Shown: piece after piece, positions 1 to 10,103 of the stretch | Layout: each line of letters begins with the position of its first letter | Numbering within the stretch: the stretch's first letter is position 1 | Source of the DNA: Favolaschia claudopus | Taxonomy: Eukaryota > Basidiomycota > Agaricomycetes > Agaricales > Mycenaceae | Length of the DNA: 64,000 bases | Reading direction: 5' to 3' | Assembly (NCBI GenBank): GCA_037176885.1 | Contig: JAWWNJ010000086.1 | Coordinates: 496,001-560,000, forward strand | Notes under the pieces: model-generated | The model's input: the letters and a program-made list of their open reading frames with translations, nothing else | Database searches by the model: none | What the model was told of the DNA's origin: nothing | Made by a program: the position numbers and the translations under genes

Positions 1-489
1 CGGGACATTTGTAGCAGACCTTTTAGTCGAATTAGCGTTTTTCAAAGCGGAGCACAGACGTTGGGGATGGTGATGGATGGAGTCCCACGTCCCAGCTCTC
101 TGACCATTGACCCCACATAAAAGTAAAGTGGGACTGACAATTCCTGGAGAGTTGCAATCCGCGACCTCAGACCCTCGTTTTCGTCTATCGTCACCCTCGA
201 TAAATCTGTAGAGTGACTCAGAGTTGTTGGCGCACATTTCCAAAGTATTGCCTTACTGAAGACAGTTTTCAGAATATCATCCCTGGAGACATCCTGGTTA
301 GCTGTTTAACGGCTCGAGAAAGTGCAGCACCCACCAAGCGGCTTGATACAACTTGAACATGGAGCAGTGTTTCGACGTGGCTTTCGGCAAGCTTTCGGTG
401 CCACACGTATAGACGCTGCGAACAACACGCATCAACAAATTACGTTGAATGTCACGTTTTCTCGGTGTCGCTTCCAATGGGGACGCGGT

Positions 490-573
490 GGTCGCCAGAC
501 CGATTAAAGCCGATGGCCCCGGCCAGTAAAACCCTCGGCAATCTGAGGCTATTTCCGGCGAAATAAAGCCCTC
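490..573 (+). repeat. Dispersed repeat R1, plus-orientation copy
   Basis: An 84-bp sequence that recurs inverted at 964-1046 and again in plus orientation at 60,078-60,202. The core holds the words CCAGACCGATTAAAGCC and TTTCCGGCGAAATAAAGCC. With the copy at 964 it forms a large inverted repeat around about 390 bp, so the pair may be the ends of a small non-autonomous element. I saw no clean target-site duplication. Confidence 0.8.
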
Positions 574-963
574 TATGTGGAAAATGGTCCACATAGGAGG
601 GGAAGCTTGCTTCGATCCGTCTATGAGAGCAAACCATATCAAATTCGTCTACTTATTCTACTTACTAATCCTAAGTAATCATTCAGCTGCGGAAATGGTT
701 CAAGAAACTCAAATTCGGTGGCAGGAAAGATCTGCCGAAGACGCCTGTCAAATTTTCCGAACTGTCTGCCAATCATTGACTTTTCGTCCATGACGACAAT
801 TCTGGCCGGTTTCCATCTATTCTGCATTTTCCGCAGAGAGGTAGGTGCAAGAGGAACAAAGTTAGGATCCTTTGCTGAGACAGGGATTGATACAGCAAAG
901 TTTATAGTCCAACCGCGAATACCAAATGCTGCAATCCCAGTGGGTGGAAAAATCGGTCATTAC

Positions 964-1073
964 GAGGGCTTTATTTCGCCGGAAATAGCCTCAGATTGCG
1001 GAGGGTTTTACTGGCCGGGGCCATCGGCTTTAATCGGTCTGGGGACCGATTTACCATCACCCTGGGGTTGCCG
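964..1073 (-). repeat. Dispersed repeat R1, inverted copy
   Basis: Inverted copy of the 490-573 repeat. It extends about 27 bp further (to a GGGGTTGCCG end) in a way shared with the copy at 60,078, which shows that the 490 copy is shorter on that side. Confidence 0.75.
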
Positions 1074-1147
1074 ATGGGGTAGGCTCGTAAACCAGCCGGT
1101 CCGGTGTGACTGATGCCATCGTAACACTCAGGCAGACACCTTAACCG

Positions 1148-1204
1148 GCTGGGCCCGCATGACACCGTTTTGGCAGATGGCAGATCTCCCCGCCATTTCA
1201 GAGG
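1148..1204 (+). repeat. Outer inverted repeat, left arm
   Basis: About 57 bp that recur in reverse complement at 2338-2397, sharing words such as TGAAATGGCGGGG and ATCTGCCAAA. The two arms enclose the 1398-2281 MITE, so they may be the ends of an older element into which that MITE inserted. Confidence 0.65.
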
Positions 1205-1397
1205 CATGGACTTAGAATTTTCGCGCAAACGACGATTTTGCAGCGCAGTATCCGTAGAGATTGGGCCCCGGTTTTATAGAGCAGAAATGGATAACTTTCA
1301 ATTCTCAATCGATTGACACTAACTTGTTTTGGGCGGGGCGGAAAAATAGAAGGGGTGTCAGTCGATAGAGAAGGGAAAGTTATCCATCTTTCATATA

Positions 1398-2281
1398 CTC
1401 GGTGTCCACAAAAGTAACCGAAAATGCCGATATTTCGACGCGATCACGTGAGTTTCCCACGGTTTCTGCACCTGGCTGCATACCTTTCAATGTGAGTAGA
1501 TCATTCCCTAAGTTTCTTGGAGATCTTCTCTTTTTACATCACTCTAGAGCTAGTTGAATTCATGATGTTATTGTTTGGCAATGCCAAGTTGTCAACGTTG
1601 TGCAAGAAATTGGTTGCTGTTTGCTCAAATAAGCATGGTTGACCATTTTTGCACAATGCATGCTACATTAGCGCTCTATTGGTATCTTTCAAGCCCTTTG
1701 AACCATTCCAAATGATGCACTATTGGACCAGAATTGTGGAAACCAGAATTTTCAACCTTTTGCTTAAATTTCAGTTTTGCACTCACATTTATGCAAGTTC
1801 GAAGACAGCAGCAATAGCAATAGGCCTCTTAAACACAATCAGTGTTCATTATTAGGTGGAACAACACCAGAACTGATTGAATTGTTGCTTAAAACACCCC
1901 AAATAACTGTCTGACGCTCGGTTGAAAGTGACAGACTGAGACAGTCAAAATAAACGCTACAGATATCAACTGTACACAGTTTCTTTTCAACATTGAGTGT
2001 TCGTGCCCACAAAAGGACACCATGCTGAAGAGTCTCGCAAAATCAAAACCATAATTTTCCTCCCAGAACAAGCTGTGTTGCACTGACTTTGTTGATCACC
2101 ATCAAAATACAGCTGATAGATTTGTCCCTCTACAACGGTCTCTCCTGAGCAGCTTTACACATGATATGTAGGATATGTGACCAAAATAAAGCAAGGATTA
2201 CACCTATCTAGTTTGCTTCCGAAAATACTACAAATTTGGCAAGCAATAAGCGAATTTCCGGTTACTTTTGTGGACACCGAG
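1398..2281. mobile_element. Tc1/mariner-type MITE, 884 bp, TA duplication
   Basis: The ends are perfect 23-bp terminal inverted repeats beginning CTCGGTGTCCACAAAAGTAA and ending with the reverse complement. They are flanked by TA at 1396-1397 and 2282-2283. There is no credible long coding region inside, so the element is non-autonomous. TIRs plus a TA duplication are the hallmark of the Tc1/mariner/pogo superfamily; the family of the parent transposase is unknown. Confidence 0.88.
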
Positions 2282-2337
2282 TACCGACTTCAGAACGTTT
2301 TTTCGAAGGTTTTGGACGCAATTTTTTTAAAGTTGGA

Positions 2338-2397
2338 CCCTCTGAAATGGCGGGGGGAAAGTCCATCTGCCAAACCGGCGCCATGCGGGTCCAGTCC
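2338..2397 (-). repeat. Outer inverted repeat, right arm
   Basis: Reverse-complement partner of 1148-1204. The sequence between the arms is mostly the 884-bp MITE. Confidence 0.65.
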
Positions 2398-2619
2398 GTA
2401 CACGAGGTCACCCTCATCACTGTTCTCATCATTGTTTGTCGTGATGTTTTCCCTCCTTCCTAAATAGTCCCTCCCTCTCGGATTGTGACCGAAGTGTACG
2501 TCGACTGGCCCGCGAGTCTACCGATGGGGTTACATTCTTTCACAATCGTTACGAAACCCAATACGTAAAATGCCCCTCCCCTCCCAAATGCGGAAGCGCC
2601 ATCAATTTTGAATCTCACA

Positions 2620-2710
2620 GCCTTCAAGGGGATACCAATCCGCGAAATCCGTACCGGGGGTCGAAGTTTTTTTTTCAGCGACTTCGGCAGACCCCTCCCT
2701 CCCTTCTGTT
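2620..2710 (+). repeat. Dispersed repeat R2, copy 1
   Basis: Shares with 13,527-13,607 an interrupted match: AAGGGG(G)A.ACC, GATCCGCGAAATC-like sequence, GGGTCGAAGTTTTTTT and a G/C-rich GGACCCC end. It is probably the terminus of an unidentified dispersed element. Confidence 0.6.
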
Positions 2711-3011
2711 GCCGTAATATCGCCATATAGGGTAATTTCACGTGATCCTTCCAAGCTTTAAAGCATCGCCGACGCCATAATTTGGCCGCTTTGATGGCAA
2801 ATTGGTACTATATAGATGCTTCAAGTGTTTTTGAACAGTTCGGAGGCTTGTGGCACTGAAAATAAAACTCAGCAATCCGCCCGTGACTGACCCTCCGTGG
2901 GAAATTGCCATATCGGTGATGGCTGTGCGATACCGAATTCCCAAATCAAGTAATAATCTTTTGCCTTCTAGCTCAACGTTCCCAATGCCCCTAACCTTGG
3001 GGAAGGTGTAT

Positions 3012-3433
3012 TCCTGCTCCGATTGAATCCTAGTTTCAGATTTTGAGTACATTCAAAATTTCTAGATTCGAAAGCCCCTTGCAGCCTTGCAGTAGCCTTG
3101 CGCGGCCCGAAAGAGCCGTAGTGGGATGGCCTGAGGTGCGCTTGAGTTCTGGGTCAGCTTTCAGCCTGCGTATGGTTCCTCAAGATATTGTATGTTGATC
3201 ACTGTGTCCGATTCAACGATTTTCCTGCTCCGATTGAATCCTAGTTTCAGATTTTGAGTACATTCAAAATTTCTAGATTCGAAAGCCCCTTGCAGCCTTG
3301 CAGTAGCCTTGCGCGGCCCGAAAGAGCCGTAGTGGGATGGCCTGAGGTGCGCTTGAGTTCTGGGTCAGCTTTCAGCCTGCGTATGGTTCCTCAAGATATT
3401 GTATGTTGATCACTGTGTCCGATTCAACGATTT
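3012..3433 (+). repeat. Perfect tandem duplication, 2 x 211 bp
   Basis: The block 3012-3222 is repeated without any visible change at 3223-3433. The unit contains no coding signal I recognise. Perfect identity suggests a recent duplication or a local assembly duplication. Confidence 0.92.
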
Positions 3434-3498
3434 GAATCACTCTTGCATACAGTTGCGGCAAGATCAACAGTAACGTCACGTGACATATTTGGCGCATA

Positions 3499-3645
3499 CA
3501 GTGGCGGCGCCATCTGATGCCACCCCTAAAAATAGAACAGCCTATTTCTGGAACTTTTGATGTTGATTGGGGTCACATCAAAAAATTGGAGTTGATTGGG
3601 GTCACATCACTTTTTTGGGGGTGGCATCAGATGGCGCCGCCACTG
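3499..3645. mobile_element. 147-bp MITE, TA duplication
   Basis: Nearly a bare palindrome: perfect TIRs of about 28 bp (starting CAGTGGCGGCGCCATCTGAT) flank a short centre that contains a direct repeat of TTGATTGGGGTCACATCA. TA occurs on both sides (3497-3498, 3646-3647). The TIR start CAGTGGCGGC is shared with the sequence at 3661, next to the Tc1 transposase relic, so this may be a deletion derivative of that family. Confidence 0.88.
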
Positions 3646-3658
3646 TACTTATGTACAT

Positions 3659-3708
3659 ACAGTGGCGGCAAAATCTGATAGTGGCGGCAAAATCTGATGT
3701 CACCCCCC
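3659..3708 (+). repeat. Duplicated Tc1-type terminal repeat
   Basis: The 19-bp word AGTGGCGGCAAAATCTGAT occurs twice back to back and then continues into GTCACCCCCC. It resembles the start of the 3499 MITE and probably marks the left terminus of the larger Tc1-like element whose transposase relic lies at 4060-4830. Confidence 0.6.
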
Positions 3709-3811
3709 AAAAAGGGAAATGCCATCAAAAATAGTCCTGCTCCCCTCTCTCGAGCGACACAATGCCTCGACTCGGTTGAAAATTGTGTATTGTAGTGTAT
3801 ATGGGTCTATA

Positions 3812-3977
3812 CAGTCGAAGCTGTCATAACCCATAGCCCTCGGTAGGGCCAAAAAGCTATGGGATATGATAGATTTATGGGTTATCCCAGCCAAAAACCG
3901 GTCAAAAATCCCCCGAAATGTATGGGTTAAGGGAGATTATGGGTTATGGGAGCTATGGGTTATGACAGCTTCGACTG
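3812..3977. mobile_element. 166-bp pogo-like MITE, TA duplication
   Basis: Perfect 26-bp TIRs start CAGTCGAAGCTGTCATAACC, and TA duplications lie at 3810-3811 and 3978-3979. The interior repeats the word TATGGGTTA. TIRs of the form CAGTCGAAnCT are typical of pogo/Tigger/Fot-type elements; that assignment rests on the family, not on a transposase here. Confidence 0.88.
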
Positions 3978-4059
3978 TAGTAGCTTGTGCTCGAAGATTT
4001 TCGACAAAAAAAAAGGCAATTTGGGCCATATTATAAGAGAATACATGAAATTCGGCAAA

Positions 4060-4830
4060 TTAATAGTCAACCCATTGAAAGTTATTCTCCTGTAACTCTA
4101 CCAAGCGCTTGGGAAATGAGTTGTACACTTTCCTGGCATATATCTGAAAATCTTCTGACCCCCAAATGCGCTGCAACAGCCCGAAAAGTTCCTCCGATGT
4201 GTGAATATTGAAATACTCCGGGTCAAGCCGGGCACGGCGGTTGAGTTCAGCCCAGCAATTCTCGATGGGGGACATATCTGGCGAGTTGGCGGGCCAATTA
4301 AACACATTGATGTTCTCCTGGCGCAGCCAGTCCCTCGTTAGATGTGCTGTATGCTTTGAATCATTGTCCTGCTGAAAATAGAAGAAGTCCCGTAATTGGA
4401 GGAGGGGAAGCCGTAGAATGGTGGGGAGTAGGCCATTTTGGAGGATTTGGATATACTGTACTGCGGTCAAAATTCCTTCCACACGAACAAGAGGGCCAGT
4501 TCCCAAGGGATGAAGACAACTCCAAACATTAAGCTTTCCCCGACCTGTTCCCTTCCCTCGCCCATGAGCTACCTGACGCTGGACAGTCCTGTCAAGAAGA
4601 GCATCCCTTCCCCGTGGACGCCGGCAGTACTTCCTTAGACTTCCTTCCATCTGATCCATGGAGAATGAATTTTTTCTCGTCCGAGAAAATCATTATCCCA
4701 CGGGAAAACACTGCGGGATCCTGCCAAGCCTGATACTGATTCCACATGGCCTTGCGCTGCTCAATGTGGTGCGGAAGAAGGTTCGGTTTCTTCTTCTGTA
4801 CAAAGCCTGGGTAGCCTGCACGAGCGAGAG
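4060..4830 (-). pseudogene. Tc1/mariner transposase relic
   Basis: The main open stretch (4659 down to 4060, 199 aa) holds the second catalytic aspartate in DNDSKHTAH and the acidic third position in PDMSPIENCWAELN, both diagnostic of Tc1/mariner DDE transposases. The first catalytic aspartate (MIFSDEKKF) lies just upstream, around 4680, in another frame. One or more indels near 4640-4660 therefore separate the first catalytic residue from the rest. Further upstream KKKPNLLPHH-type sequence fades out near 4830 without the N-terminal helix-turn-helix domains. The relic is inactive and sits among small TA-duplicating MITEs with CAGTGGCGGC ends that its family might once have mobilised. Confidence 0.85.
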
Positions 4831-4898
4831 AATTGCGGAACCATAAAACAAAACGGAAGTCTATTCATTCACATAGCGAGCGAGGGCAATTTGTCTAG

Positions 4899-7315
4899 CT
4901 CAGCGCGAGCCACCTCTGCCACCACATTTAGCATGATGTACCGTAGCTGCAGACAATGACATACCCTTCATCTGGACCTCCAGCCCTAGAGCCTCAATTT
5001 GAGCTTCGGTGTACCCCGCCTTCAGGAACACCATGCATATCAGGCGACGAGATTGATAGAGTGCGAAGAGCTTACCGCTGGCTCCCAAAACCCTCTCGCT
5101 GGGTCACGAACCATAGCCTCAAGCTGCGGCGCTTCCGCTTGGCGCCTCGGATTGCGTCTTGACGGCTCCCCCACGACTTTGGCTTTCTTCGGCGGGGGGT
5201 CATCAGCATCGCGCGATGCCGACTCCTTGCGTTTCTCCGCTCCGGGTGTGGGATTAGCCTTTCTTTTCTTTGGTGGATTGTCTTCTTCCGCGTCCGAGGC
5301 GTCCGTCGCTTTGCGCTTCGCTTTCGCTGAGGTCACGGATGGCCGTACGGCTGCATCGGCGTCCTCCGCGGGTGGCATGTCTGCACCTTTGCGCGTGCCC
5401 TTCGCTGAAGCCGCGGGAAGCCGCGCCCCTGTGCCTCTGCCTCTGCCACCCCTACCGCGCACACCACGCTGACCGCGCGGGCGCCCGCGTCCCCGCCCCC
5501 GCCCGTTCCCGCCGTTACCCGCTCCCTCCAGCTTGTCTTCGGGTACGTCCCCGCCCGTGCTCACATCTCGCTGTTCCTCTTCTGCAGTGTTCACGACGCG
5601 CCCTGCCCGCCTGCAGCTTCGCCCCCTGTCTTCTCTGGCTTCTCTGCTGGTCGATTCAAATCGTCGTCGTCCCCTACACCATTGTCCGACAACTTCTCAT
5701 CGTCTGAATCACCCTCATCGCTGTCGTGTACCACTTTGCGCTTCCCGCCCCGACCCTTCTTCTTTTTGGCAGCGAGCTCGTCTGCTACCTGTTTCACGAC
5801 GTCTTCGGGTGCTGGGGACACGATTGAGGCGGACCAGTCTTCGACTTCGGGTTCATCTTCAACTGGAGCAACAGGAGGCTCCTCTTCGTCGAGATGCGTC
5901 GACGGAGGAACAATCATCGTCACTTCGGGACGCTCTCCGCGCTTTTGACACTGCAGAGCGTACGAATAATACTCTTGAAGTTGCGCAGGAGTTGCAGCGA
6001 GGAGTGCGACAGTGGTGCGTTCGGCGTCAAACCCTAGCGGGAGCATGAGCTGAACGTCTTTGTGAGCTACATCTGTATCGTAGAGTTAGTTACCTCGCGC
6101 ACTTTTAACAAAAGAGAACGGACCGAAGAAAGATTGTAGCATGAAGACTATTTCCCGCGCTGTGAGTTCTGAGGCCTTGATGTCGGGCAGACTATCTCTA
6201 CCCTCCTCGTTCTGTACCAGCGTACCTGTAAACTGATCAATCCTTCGAATTGCAGGAATCAAGTCCTGAGCTTACGATTCAGCGCACCCCTGGCGAATGC
6301 TCGAAATCTACTCTTCGTGGTGTCGTCAAACGCGAACGAGGCGGAAGAACGGCCTGTGGTCGACACCGTTTCACTATCAAGAAGCGTTAGTGAAAGAGGC
6401 ATACAAAATCGCGGCACACTCACTAGGCATAGGCGAGGCCGCTCTCATCTTGGTACGCAATGGCAACCGCAAAGGAAGCCCGACCGACGAGGAGCCCCCG
6501 CAGAGCCTCATTGACCATGGTGCCAATGTTGGTTTAATTCCTGCTCCGTTCTCGTTAACAAATGAAGCATCGCGAAACAGACAACCTACTGCACAATCGA
6601 CGCGGCAGCCTCTTCGGGCGTCGGTCCCTTCTTCCGGATCTCGTTGCACGCCGCAGCAACTCCATCCCACTGGGCCTTTTCTTCAGGCGCAAGCTCACTG
6701 TACATGTTCTTGGCCGCGCCGTTCCAAACCACGAGAGGCTTTGCGTCGTTCCCAGCACTGATGCGCTTATCGCGCTCACTGTTTATCGTCTTGCTTTGCT
6801 CGCGTTTGTAGATGTCAAGCCCTGTCTCGGCGCGGAACTGTTTCTTGGGCTGCTTGGTGGAGGACCCAGGCGCAGACGTGGAATTTGAGGCGCCTTCTCC
6901 AAGGGCGTCGTTTGTAGCAGCTTTCGCGGCCCCGCTTCGGTGTGCGTATCCGCTACCGTTGCTTAGAGTGGTGTATAGCTTCTGTGAACAAAAGTCAGCT
7001 AGTTCGCAACCCGTAGACCAGACTCACATCGGTAAATGCCTTCACATAATAATGCTGGCTAATCTGGAACTGCTTCTCGATGTCGACCAAAAGGGGTCCA
7101 TCCGAGTACTGTCTGAGGGTGGTGAATTCAGGATTGTCGGGGTCGATTGGCTGCTTGTTCTGCTTTCGATCCCTCGCCGCCAGAAACTTCGGCTCTATTG
7201 TCTTGCGGCGAACTGCTTTACTAAGCTCATCGTCGCCCTTGGGTGCCCAAGTGCTCAATGTCGGCCGATCGGGAGCTGGTTCATCGGCGGAAGGAGAAGC
7301 GGGAGAGGAAGCCAT
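4899..7315 (-). CDS. Unrecognised multi-exon gene, HMG-box-like segment and basic/acidic tail
   Basis: I do not recognise the family. The proposed start is the ATG at 7315 (MASSPASPS). Exon 1 runs to 7028, intron 6982-7027 is GT-AG, and exon 2 is 6590-6981. Exon 2 includes TGLDIYKREQSK and MYSELAPEEKAQW, which resembles half of an HMG-box. Later coding pieces read MVNEALRGLLVG, DLIPAIRRIDQFTGTL and LMLPLGFDAERTTVALLAAT (from 6046), then a charged low-complexity tail with KKRK clusters and RGRGRGR repeats. Introns of 46-50 bp can be placed between most pieces. Two problems suggest decay: an in-frame TAA just upstream of MVNEALR (about 6530), and a frame change near 5590 beside a G5 tract. It could be a nuclear protein, by its basic motifs only. 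Confidence 0.5.
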
Positions 7316-7484
7316 AGAGACGTTGACGGTGCTGGTGAGTGTGTGGTGGTCAGGTTCAAGGGTGTTCGAAGGCAAAGCAGGCGTACCGAGCATAATAAGA
7401 CAATGGTGGACATCGCTTTGTGACGCGCTTTGACCTCTGCAGCCTGAAATGGATGGAGTGAACAATAGCACATATTCTGCCTGT

Positions 7485-7556
7485 AAAGTAGTCGACGCTA
7501 AGTCAAGACTACATATCAGTCGGGGCTACAACCAGCGTCGACGCTAAGTCAAGACG
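7485..7556 (+). repeat. Short direct repeat GTCGACGCTAAGTCAAGAC
   Basis: The 19-bp word occurs twice, about 50 bp apart, in the spacer between the two minus-strand genes. Its function is unknown. Confidence 0.6.
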
Positions 7557-7721
7557 TGTAGAGTGTGGAAGAGCTTGTTGTTGGGCAGGATAGCGAGGGT
7601 CACACTGTGACATAGTCAGAGTAGGTACATATTTCATTTACAGTATGATACAGTATTGCAGTTTGTAGGTAATAACAGCTGGTAGGTAGCGCATTTTGTA
7701 TGTATACAGTATCCGAGGTGG

Positions 7722-8881
7722 CTATAGCAAACGAAGATCAGCACAAGAGTCCATAATCTCAGTCAATTCGTGCTCCAAACGCATAGGAATGACAGCCGCC
7801 CGCCCGAAACGCTCGTAGAAAGTCTGACAGTAATGGGCAGTGACGGCTTTCTCAAGCTCTTCCTGGTCTTTTGAAGTCAAGTCTCGACGGGCGTCCGCGT
7901 AAAAGATGATAAAAGGCGGGCGAGGGGACCAACGCATAAGTCTTGCGAGCGCGCAGATGAATGGGTCTCGTTCTGACGGCATGCCAGCCGCAAAACCGTC
8001 CTTTCCCGACGTCAAGGGCACTCCCATCAAAAAACCCCCCGGAAAACATCGCGCACACTCTTGCGGACGGCTCACGGTCGAGGCACGGCGATCCAACGAA
8101 AGGAGTTCGAAGCGGAACTCCAATTCCGCGAGTTTCCATACGATTTCCTTTGCGCGAGTTGTCGCGATGGGAACGATTGAGGCAGAGTCCGCTGGAAAAT
8201 CATGCAACTGGCTCAGGCCACAAGCACGCATCGCCGGCCCGAGGATCTCATCGATGAAGCCATGGTGCAGCGCGACTTGGCGCGACTTGGGATCTCCAGG
8301 CGTAGCCAGCAGCGCGGGTTCGGGAAATACTCTAGATAACGGCTGTCTTTTTAGCTGTGCGGCAACACTCGGCGCCCTCGGTCAACGGCGGCCAACGCGA
8401 GCTGCCAAGCTGAGATGGGGGAAGGCATCTCTGGGCGATCCAAATGTGCGAATTTGTCGCGCGCCACTGGGACCTTCGATATCGCGGTGCGAGTAGGGGA
8501 GGAGTCTAGAATTTGTAAGTCACAAAGATGATCTGACGGGGTGCGTGTGCTTACATGGGTGCGCAATTCTACCTGGCTGTTCCCGAGACCCGGCGGGGCG
8601 GTCGTTAGGTTGGCGGGTGCTGGATGCTCCGCGGCGCGAACGATTTGAGCTGCCTTGTGCACCTGCCGATCCACCACGAATACTTCCACGCTGCGAAGCA
8701 TTCGAGCTGCCGCTTGCGACTGCCGACCCCGCACCAACGCCACTCTCGACGATCTCGCCGTCCTCGGTGTCGGGTCCCTCGAAAGGGTCGCGATACTAGT
8801 ACCAGTACATACCCGTCCTCGGCCCTCGGCCTCGGAAGTGTCAGGCTCTTGAGCCGGTACCACCATCTGCTCCGAGGGCAC
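7722..8881 (-). CDS. Unrecognised multi-exon gene, possibly decayed
   Basis: The last exon (about 8340 down to 7722) reads HHGFIDEILGPAMRACGLSQ, then ELEFRFELLSLDRRA and YCQTFYERFGRAAVIPMRL. I recall this type of segment only from large families of uncharacterised mushroom proteins. An upstream open stretch (8881-8351) begins MPSEQMVVPAQEPD and is rich in arginine. A 49-bp GT-AG intron can be placed near 8470-8520, but joining it leads into a stop before the last exon, so either another intron or a frameshift exists near 8370. The gene lies tail-to-head 0.4 kb from the gene ending at 4899. No function is proposed. Confidence 0.42.
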
Positions 8882-8986
8882 TCCCTAGTGCCACCATCCA
8901 GAACCTCCACAAACTCATACCCTCCCAAAGTCCACCAATGCCAAATTCTGCTCCGTTCCACTTGCCGACTGGAATAACATTCGACC

Positions 8987-9478
8987 CAAGGGGGTGCTGA
9001 AACCGAAAAAAAACACCTCATGCTGCTTTTTTTGTTAGAGACCCTTCGCCGGGAACCACCCTACCACGTGACGTCCATATATGGAGATTACCATCAAAAA
9101 CAGCTGTTCAGCAGCCAATTCTTGCCTCAGGCCTCGTAGAACCATCTACACCGTGTTTTATGAGTGAAATCTCTCAGTCAGAATCACAACAACACCACTT
9201 GAAATTCCAACACATCTCGATATTGACGGTACCAAATACGACCAACTTGATTGCCGGTCCCATCCGAATCCGGACAATCCACCAAACAGCCTCGTGAATG
9301 GCTCCTGAAGGTCAGAACTCAGTGTTTCCAGTGGTAAAATTGGTTTATACTCAACCTGAACCTTCACAGACCCATTCAAGCCCAAAACATAAGAGGTCAT
9401 TATTTTTTTTTATCCGGCCCAGCGGCCGACCCACCCTCCCTGCCCGGTGTGCCGGCTTCTCCGGTCCGCACCCCCTTG
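8987..9478. mobile_element. hAT-type MITE, copy A (492 bp)
   Basis: The ends are CAAGGGGGTGC and GCACCCCCTTG. The 8-bp duplication ATTCGACC flanks them exactly (8979-8986 and 9479-9486). An 8-bp duplication with short TIRs is the hAT signature. There is no transposase inside; open frames here are incidental. Copy B at 27,559-28,057 differs by about one substitution and two small indels, so both copies are young. Confidence 0.93.
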
Positions 9479-9549
9479 ATTCGACCGCTTGCCGCCGCAG
9501 CCTGCTGCCCACCCCCATCGAGTCCTTGACCACAAAACTTGCCACCATC

Positions 9550-9910
9550 ATGACAAAACTGGAATCCCTACTCACTTTGACCACCCAAACCACTCCCGCA
9601 TCCACAACCTCTCCAGAAAAATCGTATGCTTCTGTCACCGCCAGCCACGTGACCCGTTACACTCAAAAAAAAATCATCTGCACTGCGGACGATACAACTG
9701 GTGTTCCGGCATTTGAGGAGACCCAGACTGAGATTTCGGGCACCATCCGGGAGTCTCATTTTGCCAAAGGCGCAATGAAATATGCATACGAGGTAGATCT
9801 AATATTTCTTGAAGATAGACAGTCCCGGGACAGGGTACAGGCTTGTATTGCACAACGAGAAGATAATGGTTGCAAAAGGTCGGGAAATTTGATATTCTAT
9901 CGTACTACAA
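9550..9910 (+). pseudogene. Chimeric coding fragment: gag-like start, possible alpha-kinase-like segment
   Basis: The frame starts MTKLESLLTLTTQTTPASTT and continues through SYASVTASHV, which resembles the coiled start of retrotransposon ORF1 proteins. It then changes character to GTIRESHFAKGAMKYAYEV, faintly reminiscent of the glycine-loop region of fungal alpha-kinases. The frame runs into the MITE at 9913 and stops inside it. Both family suggestions are weak; what is solid is an open, codon-like frame cut by two MITEs (8987-9478 upstream, 9913-10,097 downstream). Confidence 0.35.
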
Positions 9911-9912
9911 TA

Positions 9913-10097
9913 GAGCCTTTGCGGTGAGCCGCCACAGGAACTGGCGGCTCGTGCCACACAACGACTGCTGATGCTACTGGGCCAAGTTAGCCACCTTGAG
10001 ATGTCCTTCATAACAGCTGCTCAGGGTGGCTTACTTGAGACCCGGTGCTTAGTGGGTCGTGAGAAAAATTAGCCGCCAGCAGCTACCGCAAAGGCTC
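9913..10097. mobile_element. GAGCCTTTGCGGT MITE, copy A (185 bp)
   Basis: The TIR is GAGCCTTTGCGGT at both ends, with TA at 9911-9912 and 10,098-10,099. The copy at 38,243-38,427 has the same length and only two substitutions that I can find. A longer relative with the same terminal words is at 59,023-59,471. Confidence 0.9.
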
Positions 10098-10103
10098 TAA
10101 TTA

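Noticed and set aside
15..297. Search for a gene at the left edge
   Set aside because: Only short frames; no motif or splice pattern to support a gene.
9158..9400. 80-aa minus-strand frame repeated identically at 27,737-27,979
   Set aside because: The conservation is explained by the two copies of the hAT MITE; it is not a transposase or known protein.
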